Assembly: GCA_959347315.1 (NCBI GenBank)
Contig: OY365820.1
Coordinates: 488,617 to 552,616 of the forward strand
DNA length: 64,000 nucleotides
DNA from: Bimastos eiseni
Lineage: Eukaryota; Annelida; Clitellata; Crassiclitellata; Lumbricidae
Direction of reading: 5' to 3'
How positions within the stretch are numbered: position 1 is the stretch's first letter; each line of letters opens with the position of its first letter. Both the position numbers and the translations under genes were made by a program. The notes beneath the pieces were generated by a model, which saw only the letters and a program-made list of their open reading frames with translations, was not told the DNA's origin and did no database searches. This document shows, one piece after another, positions 49,170 to 60,809 of the stretch.

Positions 49170-52100
49170 ATGGCTGAAGAAACAGTCGATCAGACGACAC
49201 CTGTTGTGACACCGTCTGGTGATGAAGTGAAACCCGACAACGAGTTGGAAAGTAAAATCATCGATCAGATTGAGGTGGGTTACCTGCCTGAGCGGTTCAT
49301 CCATTTTAATGTTTACACAGCGCCATGTCAAGAGGTCTAATTGTAAAACATGAGCTGTTACCTTTGAGTTACCTTGTAAGCTATTACCTGTGTAATCTGT
49401 TAGCTTGTCCTGTAGCTTACCTGTGTCTTGTTGCCTGCTGTGTCACGATATCTTATCAAATAATATTAATTAAAATGGGCTGTATAGCGAATTATGAACA
49501 AATAATTTGGCAGAATGCCCAAAGTCTATTTTCTAAGTTAAAACAAACGTATTTACGTAAATCCAACTTTTTAATAATCCTTTCAGCACATTGGATGGCT
49601 AGTTCTGCACTTGTGTTTAAGATTTAAATGCTCAGTAGAGGAGGTTTTATGGGAATTCGATCAATGTCATTTGCTTCAGGTTCAGGGTTTCAAGTAAACC
49701 CTGCAGAGAGATAGGAAGGTTCTAACTGTCTACTAGTACAGAACATTGTCTACAGGAAGTGAATGAATGATCAATGATGTATGTCACAACATGGTTATAG
49801 TGATGAAAATGATTATTATTTAACTAAAATGACTTGTCATACGTTTTCTCCTGAAGTGCATGCTGTTACTGAGGATGTAGTTACTTTGATGGTGTAGATT
49901 TTTATTTCAGTACTACTTTGGTGACATCAACCTTGGCAGAGACAAATTCCTTAAGGAAGAGATACAGAAGGACGATGGCTGTATCCTTCCGTGACATTCG
50001 TTTGTTTGTTACAGATCATGTTGGAAACAATTTTTTAATATTGTATGTACACAATGATTAAGGAAAGACTTTTTTTTCCCTTAGCTTTGCTTTTGTTGTA
50101 GCTTATCCCTTGCTATGGAACAACCTTTCCCTTGCATTCTCTTATAGGATTCTTGAAGATCTCACCTGCATCAATTATTTGCGTAAAGACTCGTCATAAG
50201 GAATTCCAAATCCAGTTATTCATCGGTGCTTAGTCAAAACAAAATTGGTAGGCAGTATGTAGCTCATTCATTCATTATTAAGATTCATATAGCGCCCCTT
50301 CAAGGCTACTGCTCTGGAGCGCTCACTACCGCATCATGGCTGAAAAGAGCAGTTTTAAGGCGAGTACAAAAAGAAGTCCGAGTGGACTCTTGACGACAAT
50401 CGCAACGCCAACGGGAGCGTATTCCAGAGCGAGGGGCCAACCAATGAGAAGGCACGATTCTGTTATTAGTTGCGCTGGCAAATGGGACAATGAGCAAGCC
50501 TCGCTCAGTAGAGCAGAGAGATTGTATCTAGTTCTTTGAAGAGAGGTCATTATCAGCAGACCAATCTAATGACAAAGCATCAATCAATGGCATTCCGCAA
50601 TTGTGAGTTAATAACTTATTCAAGGTCCATACACAATAACAGTCTCAGAGGAGTAGGAGGAGGTTTGAACCAGTGCTCTCCACACTCCAGGCCAAAGGCG
50701 GATGCCATGTCCCTGCATGTGGAATATGGAATGTGCGGTGATAGTTGTGAAGCCTTGACTGGATGATAGGGATTCCGTTGGAGATTCTGTTGAAGTTTAA
50801 CCGCATGGAGAAATTGACGAAGGAGTCGTCTGTGGTCGTGGAAGCTCTCAAGAAGTCAGACCTTATGGAGGTTAGTTTTTAATTGAAGTTTTTAATTGAA
50901 TTTTTTTTACTAATTAATAGAAGTATTTCCTAGTAATGATAATAATAACAATGTCGATTTATAAGGCGCCATAAATGCGACCATAACCACTACAAGGCGC
51001 CGCATAACCTAAAATGAAAGTCAGCAGGCAGGATAAGCCTTAGAAAACAGAAACACTTTCAATTTAGTTTTAAATGAGTACTGAGTCTACTAGTAATTTT
51101 TACTAAAAGTACTTACTATTTACTGCAGGTATGCTACAAAGTATTTACTTCCAAGCACTTATATTTGCTACAAGTATTTATTATAAGTATTTATAATAAA
51201 TTGTAAGTACTTGCACAAAGTATTTACTGTAAGCATTTGTTACAAATATTTATAATGTACTTCACATACTTATGTTTGCTAGAAGTATTTATTCTTTGTA
51301 AGTATTTACTATAAGTTTTTGTATGAAGTATTTACTGTAAGTATACTACGAAGTATTTACTATTTATTACAAGGATTTACTATAAATATTTGCTAGAAGT
51401 ATCTATGATATAAAAGAAGATAAATGTCTGTCAGCCAGTGTGTCTTGATTCAACATTCCTGTTACATAGATCAGTGAAGATAAGACGAAGATTCGCCGAT
51501 CCGTGGACCGTCCTCTTCGAAACCTTACGAAAGAAGAACTTGCTACAAAGAGCATCTATGCTGTATGACTCATTTCAAAATAATTATAATAATAATTAAG
51601 ATAATGCAATCAGTCAATCAATGGGAACTTAATAATGCGTCCCTTCAATATATCTACTGAGAGGTGCACTGATATTATACTTGAAGTGTCCTTTTTAAAA
51701 TGTCGAATTACCATTGCGGAATTTATGAGTATGAGTTGCTTACAGTGTGTAGATGATTTAGTGAACACAGTCCTATATATTGGTTTATTTTTTAATAGTG
51801 ATAGACTCCCAGTTGTTTTCTAAGTTCACTCAGAATGTGTACAATTTTTTAATCAAGTAGAGTGTAATGTTTACTGCATTGGTTACAATATTAAAAAAAA
51901 TATAGGAAGCTGGATTTTTATTGCATTTTTAATAATGATGAGTTCTTATTTAGTTCTAAAAGGTTCAGTTTACTTTTAGAAGTTATTTTGTTTGCATTGA
52001 AATGTTTCCTGAAGTCTAACATATTTTTAAAAAATTTTTTACTTTTAGCAATTATGTTGTGTTGTTTTCTGTTTTTACAATTTTATGTTGTGTCTTCAGA

Positions 52101-55100
52101 AAGGTTTCCCTCGCGATGTGACACTCGATCAGGTGAAAGAATTTTTTAAGTCGTTTGGAGATACAGACAACATCCAGATGAGAAAGGACTTCAGGAAACA
52201 TTTCAAGGTTCACTATTCGTTAACGAATTCGAGTTCACCGAATAAGTTTTTTGTGGACGTCCTTGTAGTAATATGGCCGCTTTACGTTGTATTTTTTGTT
52301 GGAATAACCTTCCTCCATCACTAGGGGTTAAATTGACAACTGAAAGCTCTCCATAGGATTCTTGTTCTTTGAAGACATTTCTGTTTCCCGGGGTTTCCAT
52401 GCTGAGAGTGCCTCTGAATAGTTATTATGTGAGAGACGCTATATAAATCTAAAGATACAATACGATAAAGGCTGTCAAGAAATGTTGAAATTACTGCCCA
52501 GTTGACCCGCGAAGAAGGTATCCAGGTACCCGACCGTGCAGACATTTTGATAGGAAATTTATGGAAATGCGCATTTTAACGGAATGTCGGGCACTCGAGA
52601 ACCGATTTCATTACCCGGGCAGTCAGCCTCAGGCGGGTACCCGAGTACCTGTTGACAACCTTAAATACAATGAATTGTAATTATTGTTATTAAGTCGTGG
52701 TCATGTCGAGTTCAAAGGAGCTTGAGTCTGGATTTAGCATATGCTGAATATGCTAATGAGCCATATGCTGGCACTGTGTCTTGGGCAATGCACCTCTGAA
52801 TAGATATCTTAAGGAGGCGTTATATAAATTGCATTGATTGATCGATTGATTGATATGCTAATCAGTCCTATGCTAATTATAAATATGCTAATAAGCCATA
52901 AATTGAGCATAGGCTAATGAGACACATGCTTTCTCTTAGGGTTCCTGTTTCGTGATCTTCAGAACCGATGAATTGGCCAAGAAATTTGTTGAGACGCCCG
53001 ACATCAAGTACAAAGACACAGATCTGATTCGCCTTTTCAAGTGAGCATCCTTGACTTTAACAAGAAAATCTTATCCCAACCGGTGCATTATTGTCTGAAT
53101 CGCTCTGCTTGTCTGTGATATAGAAGAGTGCTTCATACCCCAGTAGACAGAATGCTAATTAAGACCAGGTTGCTTGGTTTTATAAGTCACCCAAGTCTTT
53201 TTTTTAGACGTGGCTGGGCTGGAGCGATCCTGAGTAGGTTTCTTGAATTGGTGATATATATATTTTCATAGTGAATCGATGAACTTTGTTCTTGTTTGAT
53301 TGCAATTATCATAGAAATCATACAATTACCATGGAAATCATACCCTTATCATCAAAATCACTATTTCAATAGCAAATAATGATAGTTTAAGTAGCATTAA
53401 CGCTGTATGCAGAATTGTCATAAATTTTCAATTACGATTTCTTTGTGATTAATTTTATTCTGTTTTGCAGAGACGATTACTTTAAGAAGAAGATTGCCGA
53501 AAGGAAACAGAGATCAGCGGATAAACCGAAGAAGTCCGAAGAGTAGGAGGAGTCTTGCTATTGTTATTCTAATGGAAGACTTCTATAGCACCAGAGTACA
53601 ATGCATAGGCATCGAGTCATGGTGCATCAGAAGGACGAGCAGGCAGAGTCAGGGTTATGCTGTCTGTGTGTCTGTCTGCTTGTCACTGTCTGTTTGTCAC
53701 TGTCTGTTTGTCACTGTCTGTTTGTCACTGTCTGTTTGTTTGTCTCTCTGTATGCCTGTGTCTGCATCTGTATGTGTCTCTGTATGCCTGTGTCTGTCTC
53801 TATTTGCTTTTTTCCGTCTCAATGCTTTGGAACTCATTGGCTAATTTATTTATTTCCTAAATTTCATACCATCCTTCTTCCAACATTTTTTTGCTCAGAA
53901 TTGCACACACACGACTCGACGGCGCAATTGCAGTTGTAATGCAGAGCAATTGTGCGAGAAGGACTTGCTCAAGGTTATTGCTTAGAGCAATTGCATTGTA
54001 CTCTATGCGATACAATGCGATCCTCCTTCTCTAATTAGACGGTTACTGTTAAGTGACGTTGATTAAGTCATTCTCTCTCAACTCTTCCGCTTCATTGATT
54101 ATGTTTCATCATTCGATGTTGTTTTTTATTTTTTTCTCGAAGCCTTTTTGATTATCTTTATTTATGTAATGATGATATTCTGTTTCATCAATGAAACGAG
54201 TTTTCTGTCGTTGCAGGTCACAGAAGGAAAAGGAAGAAAGGATCGAAAAGGAAACAAACGAGGAAAAAGAGGTAAGTGAGTTGTTTCATAGACTCATTAC
54301 ATAGATTTATATAGCACCTGTTCAACGTATGCTGTTTTGAGTCCATCTACCTGGAATGACCTTCCTCTATCACTAAGGATTAAACTAATGACTGGATTCT
54401 CTCCATCGGCTTCTCGCTCCTTAAAGGCATTTCTTTTTCAGAGGCGTTTCCCTGCTGTATAGCTATTTCTTGAAATGCGCTAAATAAATGATCTAAAGAT
54501 GTGGTACAATGCAAATGATGGTTTTTTTCGTGTTGCAGAAGCTGAAGGAGAAGATGACGCCCGGAGCGGTTCTCAGCGTTGAGGGTATTCCGAAGGGAAC
54601 GAAGCGTGAAGATATCAAGACGTTCTTCATGAAGTTTGGTTCCGTTGGATGGGTTGACTTTGAAATCGGACACAGCAAGGTTCGTCAACACAACTACGTT
54701 TAGGATTTTTATTATTCTAAATGAAAATTAATTATAAATAGAAAACAATAAAGTCCTCATTGCAGCCAAACATTTATCTCATACTATGAAGGTCAGAATT
54801 GTAGAAACGTCAAAGGTCATCGATGAGGTCAATCTACGCACAGGTCAGAGTGCAAGAGGAAATGTTCAAGTAAAGATGCATTGGTCATTTATGGAGACTG
54901 CCAATGGACAGACTTTTGCTTACCTTTCCCTCTAATCTTCCCTTCCCCATGTTAGACCTTCCCTTCTCTGACGTATTAAGACATTGACACAGTGTCCCCC
55001 ATTGGAGTGAAGTCTTGAGCTTCTCCCAAGGAAATTTTCTTTCATTATAGTGTTAAGTGTTTTCAGATTTTCAGGCAATTAGATCATCCAGTGTTGTGCG

Positions 55101-56802
55101 TTCGCTGTACATCTCAAGTTCTGAGATTACTGTTTAATTGTAAAAAAATTAATAAAAGGTTGAAATACTTCTATGGGTGCAAAGTTTGCACCAAAGGCTC
55201 TCACAGAGTCGATGTCTATGGTCTGCTCCAAAATGTAGGTTCTCTATGGAGGTTTCAATTGTTGTTGTGCTAGCCAAGGTATGCTGAAAGACTTTAGGCC
55301 ATATTTATGCATTTTTTAAGTTCAATCACTTAGCTGGAATGCTTAGGTTGAATCCACTTTAGTTTCCCCTCAGACAGTTACTGTTTAGTTACCTTGAGCA
55401 AGTCCTTTACTCACAATTGCTCAGCGACATCGATTGATGCTTCGTCATCAGATTTTGACTCTAATTAAATTCGTCTTAATGATAATTATAATAAAGAGAC
55501 TTAATTGGTGTTTTTTTTGCATTTAGGGTCGTGTGCGATTTGGCTCAAAGGACGAAGCGAAGACCGCTCTTGAGAAGGCCAAGGAGGAGAATGATGGGAA
55601 GGTTAAGATCGGAGAAGGAGAAGTCGAGTGCCGTGTGCTTGAAGGTAATGATGACTTTGTCTAAAGATAACGCCTGTTAGGATTGCCTCCTGCTGTTAAG
55701 ATGACTTTTGTTATGATTAATCCATTAGGATAACTTCTATAAAGATGACTTATGTTACAAAAACTTGAATTAAAATAATTCCCATTTAAATAGCTTCTGT
55801 TAAAATAGCCTCTGTTAAGATAGCCTCTGTTAAGATAGTCTCTGTTAAGATAGCCTCTGTTAAGATAACCTTCTTTAATAATATTGTAGCTGATCGTGTC
55901 CTGATCGTATTGGCAATTGCAAGTGTTCTGTTTAAGTTAAGTAAGTTTGCTTATCTCAAGAATTCAGCTGCAACGCATCTTACGATTATTGGACCTGGTA
56001 TCTATGAGTTATGCAATGACCTTTTGTGACCTTCATTGTAGGGGATGAGGAGCTTGACCACTGGAGAGGCATCTTCAAGGCCAAGCAAGACAGACAGACG
56101 TTTAGCAAAGACAGGAAATGGAAAAGACGAGGAGGAGGAGGAGACCGACGTGGAGGACCACATGTAAGAATCTTTACCTATGTATGTCTGGATGCATGTA
56201 TGTATGTGTGTGTGTGTATGTGTGTGTATGTATGTGTGTATGTATGTATGTACAATTGTACCTGTGTATTTTTTTATATATTACAGGCATAGTGTGAAAC
56301 AGGGACTTTGTAAAATGCCTCATTTTTAGATTTTAGGCAGTTTGTGTAAATCACCCATTCATGGTTATGATTAGGGTTTTACAAATTGCCCAGGCATTTT
56401 GCAAAATCCCTGGTTTCACACATTTCCTGTAACATAAACATGTGATCCAATAGCAATTGTAATAAAATTATAATAATAATAATGATAATAATTGTAAGAT
56501 TTGTATAATAATCTTTTATCCATCATTTAGATCATTTTTGTTCTGCTTATTATTTGATTGCCAAATAGCCTTTGATTGATTGATTGATATTCATTCATTC
56601 ATTTATATAGCGCCACCTCAAGAAGTCTACTCGGAGATGCTCCCACAGCGATATAAATCTGTCTTTGGCAACTTTTAAACAAGGACATGTTACTCCTTGG
56701 CAACTGTCGTATCTCTACAGATTTTCTGTTGTTCCTGGATGGATGCGTTAGAGAAACCCATTGTTATTGACTGTACACCTGTTGTGGTTAACAATATAGT
56801 TA

Positions 56803-56837
<35 letters not shown>

Positions 56838-57218
56838 CCTTTGGTCCTGGATGTAAGACTGTATTAGGGATACCCTGTAAATCAGAACTGATGTTCCTTT
56901 GTGTCCACCCATTGTAACTCTCCATACATCCATTAACATTAGATTATATATTGCTGTAGCACTGCTGTGGTGAACAATAAAGTTGATTAATTGACTGACT
57001 GTACTGCTGTAGTGACATAAAGTTAATTGATTGATTGATTGATTGTTACTGCACTGGTCTGATGAACTATAAAGTTGATTGATTGTATGACTGTGGTGAG
57101 CAATAGGTTTGATTGATTGATTGTTTTGCTCCTACAGAAGAAGAGGAGCAAGCGTTCAACCGCTGACAAAGAGGAGTCTGATGGCGATCAAGACGATGAT
57201 GGTGATGACGACGAATAG
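49170..57218 (+). CDS. SSB: La ribonucleoprotein (La autoantigen homologue; 12 coding exons, 388 aa)
   Basis: La binds the UUU-OH 3' ends of nascent RNA polymerase III transcripts and protects them in the nucleus. Exons: 49170-49274, 49911-49980, 50770-50870, 51470-51562, 52100-52207, 52940-53040, 53471-53542, 54217-54271, 54539-54679, 55527-55644, 56042-56163, 57138-57218; sum 1167 nt, frame kept at every junction. La motif (about 27-105): [20 protein letters not shown] with the uridine-binding residues Q33, Y36, Y37, D46 and F48. RRM1 (about 119-195): [13 protein letters not shown] and RNP1 GSCFVIFR. A charged linker (about 195-240) follows, then RRM2 (about 243-325): [20 protein letters not shown] and [18 protein letters not shown]. 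Next come a basic [15 protein letters not shown] stretch (short basic motif) and an acidic C-terminus, [12 protein letters not shown]. Human La is 408 aa. The start codon is the first ATG of a frame leading straight into the La motif. Several introns carry LINE and SINE debris. Confidence 0.97.
50268..50545 (-). mobile_element. LINE 3'-end fragment
   Basis: The plus-strand text runs TTCATATAGCGCCCCTTCAA, a GGAGCGCTCACTA block, a TATTCCAGAGCGAGGGGCCA block and GAGAAGGCACGATTC. Read inversely, this is the layout of LINE 3' regions common in marine invertebrates, ending in a GCGCTATATGAAT tail. It is in La intron 2 and is disrupted. Confidence 0.5.
51095..51405. repeat. Degenerate AGTATTTACTRYA tandem array
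   Basis: About 300 bp of variants of AAGTATTTACTATAAGTATT, in irregular spacing of 12-25 bp, fill most of La intron 3 near exon 4. Confidence 0.8.
52294..52470 (+). mobile_element. LINE 3'-end remnant
   Basis: TTGGAATAACCTTCCTCCAT ... TGCCTCTGAATAGTTATTAT ... GAGACGCTATATAAATCTAA matches the copy at 45940-46090, downstream of La exon 5. Confidence 0.7.
53645..53815. repeat. CTGTCTGT/TGTTTGTCAC low-complexity tract
   Basis: A CTGTCTGTTTGTCA unit repeats four times at about 53687-53745, then irregular CTGTATGCCTGTGT words follow. The tract is in La intron 7. Confidence 0.9.
54338..54515 (+). mobile_element. LINE 3'-end remnant
   Basis: GAGTCCATCTACCTGGAATG, CTTCCTCTATCACTAAG and GACTGGATTCTCTCCATCGG match 45940-46020 closely. 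It ends AATGCGCTAAATAAATGATC. It lies immediately before La exon 9. Confidence 0.75.
55674..55880. repeat. 15-bp tandem repeat in La intron 10
   Basis: GTTAAGATAGCCTCT is repeated about five times at about 55798-55872. More diverged GTTAGGAT/GTTAAGATGAC units precede it. Confidence 0.85.
56193..56265. repeat. TGTG/TGTATG microsatellite
   Basis: Impure GTATG and GTGTG words just after La exon 11. Confidence 0.9.
56755..57135. repeat. GATT-tailed tandem repeat up to the last La exon
   Basis: Four or five units of about 60-70 bp each combine a CTGTRGTGAACAATAAAGTT-like word with a run of TGAT/TGATTGAT. The final unit ends just before the polypyrimidine/acceptor CTCCTACAG of La exon 12. Confidence 0.8.
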
Positions 57219-57494
57219 AGTGACGACGAACAGTTTCAGACATTTGTCTGCTTTCAATTAGCATCTACACTTTATCAGTGGATTGTTTGAGATGATCATG
57301 AAGCAATCTCTTGGGAGGAAGTTGCATTCAACATCTGCTCTTTATATTCCGACCTGAACTTTTTCTTCAAACGATTGCTTTCTTGAATGTAAAATTTTTG
57401 CCGTCGTGGGTGTATGTGCTGTGGACGAGAAATCATGCGTTTATTTGGAAGAGCGCTGGGTTTATTGTTGGTTACAGGTGTCAGAGGTTGTATC

Positions 57495-57705
57495 GTATCT
57501 TTAGATTTATATAGCGCCTTTCGCAGAATAACTATTCAGAGGAGCTCTCGGCACGGAAACTCCGGGAAGTAAGCTACACCTTTAAAGAGCGAGAAGACGT
57601 TGGAGAGAATCCAGTCTTTAGTTAGGTACTTTGTGATGGAGGAAAATAAATCCAGGTAGATGGACCAACAACAGCAAACGCTCGGTGTTGGGCCTAGGCC
57701 AGTGA
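57495..57705 (-). mobile_element. LINE 3'-end remnant
   Basis: This is the inverse of the family at 45730-46090: TATCTTTAGATTTATATAGC, AGAATAACTATTCAGAGG, GAGAATCCAGTCTTTAGTTA and AGGTAGATGGACCAACAA occur in reverse order. It may overlap the La 3' untranslated region. Confidence 0.7.
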
Positions 57706-57719
57706 TTCTTAACTTGTGT

Positions 57720-59320
57720 GCTGCATGAACTTTGCAAGTATGCCACAGAATAATTCTTATATGTTATCTAAATATTTAATTACCTAAATCACGTATCTAC
57801 GTCTGTCGGATTCAAGACGCGCGATTGGACAGCGTGCAAACTCTTGAGTATGTCCGATTCGCGTTTCGAAAACGTTTCATTCACGCCTATTTGCAGTTAC
57901 TAAAATTAAAACATAGTGTAATGTAAGTATATTTGAATTTATTCAAATGAGATGCACACTTAATGAATGAATCTCGATTTTGAATCGGTTGAATCGCCGC
58001 TACTAATAATAGTAGTATAATATAAGCAATATTGTTCAGAGGGTGTTTCACGGGTAAAAATTGCGACGGCTGCTGAATTTCGTTGCCTTCGGGGCGCAAG
58101 TTGTAGCCTTTCTGTGCAATAGGAGGAAACGGGTTGAATCGTGAGCTAATATACTTTCCGAACCGTGATTCCTCACGGGTTAACAGCTAGTTAATTGATA
58201 ATGATTCAAAAACAAAACTCTACAAAAGAGATAACGAAAAGATAACTTCTTTTTGAAGTAAATATATTCAACTGATATAAATTTCATAACCGTTTCCTAA
58301 GAGCTACATCACTACCGTCAACAGTAGGCCTACTCATATCCTTAAAGCAGTGAAAAATTCTTCTAATGTTTGCGTGTTGTGAATTTGGATTTTCAGTATT
58401 AACTGAAATCAAATGTAAAAAGAGGGGAGAGACAGAGACCCTGTGAAAGGATAAATAAATAGAAGGAAATGTCTGTCCTTCAGTATTCGGCTCACGCTTT
58501 GGTCGCGCATATCTGGCTTAAACGTAACAAGCGAGAAAGACACCGCAAGAAGTCGATCGACTCTTTCAAAGCTAGCGAATACAAGTCAAGGAAATATCTT
58601 GCAACTATTTCTCTAAAACTTGTTCTTCGTGCTAATCTTACTTTACTAATTGGGATCGAATTTGCATCGCCGTTTATGCTCTTTCAGTTATTACTCAGTA
58701 GCATTCTCAAGACTTGTACATTTTTTCCATATTAGGATGGGTAGGGCTAAGCAATTAAGCTTAGTTGTTTAAATACTTGTTAAATACTATTGGTTACTCA
58801 AAATGCGACATGTATATTTAAGAACCATGTAGTAACCATCTGCCTGAATAACAGAGAACGGTTTAGAAAGTTTGCACTTTTCATCTGATTTTAAAACCTA
58901 TTAGTGGTTAACTTTAACAAAAGTCAAACTCGTCAGCAGTCCGAATGATGGTGGCTCTAATTGTGGGACAGAAAACTATAATGAAAGATCGACAGCCTCC
59001 AGTATCAGAAGATATTTATGTCAATGGAAAAATGTCCTCTTCGCGATTATTCCGATTTATTCGAATCCGAAGATAAATTAGCAAATAGGAAAATAAAAGA
59101 AATGCGAGTAGAACCTAATTATTTAATGTCATAGAATTGATCGTTAACGACATCTGGAAGACAGATGATTATTGAAGAAGAAGTTGTATAATTGCGAAAG
59201 TGATAGCGTGAACAAAAATCCTTATAGAGTCCCAAGTCGGTTCAATGTGGTTCCATATGAGTCTTAAGTAGGCCGCATATGGGTTTAACGCGGGCATACA
59301 GTATGCTGACAGTCATTTCG
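57720..59320. other. Intergenic
   Basis: No gene recognised. A CCAGTGATTCTTAACTTGTG word at about 57700-57720 looks like a hAT terminus, but I found no inverse partner. An open frame at 58469-58735 has no motif that I recognise. Confidence 0.45.
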
Positions 59321-59321
59321 T

Positions 59322-60805
59322 CTAATACCCAGCATTGGATATGTCCATACACGGAGAGACCTTCGCCCTCTGTAGCTTCCCATTGGCACACATAACCTCT
59401 GTGATAACAAATCCTAGTATACAGGCGATGACAAAAAACACAGCTCCACACAACGACGTAATAACAGCGATGACCGTTGGTGATATTCCTTGCGAGGAAT
59501 AGGCGTCAACCTCCGCCGCATCTATCTCGAAATAGTTCACGACCTTATGACCCGATTTATCCACTCCATCCTGTTTCACGACAAATAGACTCAAAGTCTT
59601 GTGAACGACCTTCTGTGATCTCATCCTCGTTTTGCCTTCTGTTGTTCTGAAAGAAGCTACGACGTCTGGAAAAGTAGTAAATGGAGGTGATTCAGAATCT
59701 TCTATTGGTAGTTCAAACGCCGATGGTTTGGTGTCTTTATCGTGAAATGGACGGTAGATGAATTTCAAAGACGTTTTAGGTTTGAGGAGAGGTGACGTTG
59801 GAATGCCTGCTGAAGCGTTTGTCCCGTTTTGATTCCTTGAAACAGTTGGTAATGGTACAAATGTTGGAGTTTCAGCGATATTTTCCGCAATTTCATCAGC
59901 GCCGTTTACACTGGATAGTGTAACAGCAGCGGTGTAATTATTCTCCTCCTGATATCCATCTATCATTGACTTACTGTAGATATCAGAATATTTCGTGTTA
60001 ACAGCAGATGTGAGGTAATTGCTACCAGTAATCAATTTTTCTTCTTTGTAATCGCCTTCTTGATGTGCCGTCTCCTTGAAGTTCACCAAATCTTTATTTA
60101 CACGATTTCCAAACTCCTTCTCTGGGGAATAGAATTCAGAACGTAAATCATCCGTTGCCCTTTCCCGTTGAAAGACGTCTGTTAAATAGGGGCGTGCCAC
60201 TGGGATTGTTTTCCCAGAGTTAACTCCAGAGGATGGAAGGGAATATCTCGCGTCGTTTGCGACGGTTGAATCGTTATCGACGGACGGCGTAGAAAACGAC
60301 CGCAGAGTCCTTAGCATCGTCCGATAAAACCCTTCGCTCGAAGAAGCCTTATTGTATGTGGAGTTTACGACCCACTTGTTGCCCGTTTCATTCGTAGTAG
60401 ACCAATCCTCGTTTGGATTAAGCTCCCGTTGACGAATGGAGAGTCGACAGTGTCTATTGGATCCAGCGCTAGTGTCTGGAGGGAGGACACCGTGGTTGGT
60501 GATTGTGGCTTTTGAAGACGCGGAGTGAATATATATTTGCTTCTCTTGAAGGAAATACTCTGAGGCGGGGACTATGGACACAAACACGTCTCCCTTTGTC
60601 GATCTCTCGTTGTCCTCTTCTCTGTTCGTCTGTGTATCGTCGTAGATCAGTAGCTGAATCATTGCGTCTCCTTCTGATTCGATATTCACCGTTGACTTAT
60701 TATTATCGTGGAATGTGATAAAGACTAGCTGGTTCCCTGATATTGTTAGGATGCGATCAGTGTTCCCTTCTTTTAGACGAACCCTTGTGACGTTCATTGA
60801 AGCGG
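59322..60805 (-). CDS. Unrecognised single-pass membrane protein, terminal exon
   Basis: This is a 494-codon stop-free stretch ending at TAG 59322. An acceptor (GTTCTTCAG) at 60806 suggests that it is the last exon, entered in phase 1. A start at 60896 without splicing is possible, but the extra residues look intronic. The ectodomain (about 440 residues) is rich in Ser/Thr/Asn/Glu with few cysteines. Its N-terminal 130 residues (VFITFHDNNKSTVNIESEGD ... GDVFVSIVPASEYFLQEKQI) look like a beta-rich domain. NVT, NKS, NET, NYT, NGT and NAS give scattered N-glycosylation sequons. A transmembrane helix lies about 25 residues before the end (ISPTVIAVITSLCGAVFFVI), with a short tail ending SNAGY. A type I surface protein is likely. 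The signal peptide should be in an upstream exon to the right; I could not identify it. Function unknown. Confidence 0.8.
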
Positions 60806-60809
60806 CTGA

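Noticed and set aside
57700..58160. Another hAT element starting CCAGTGATTCTTAACTTGTG
   Set aside because: No inverse terminus or target duplication found to the right.
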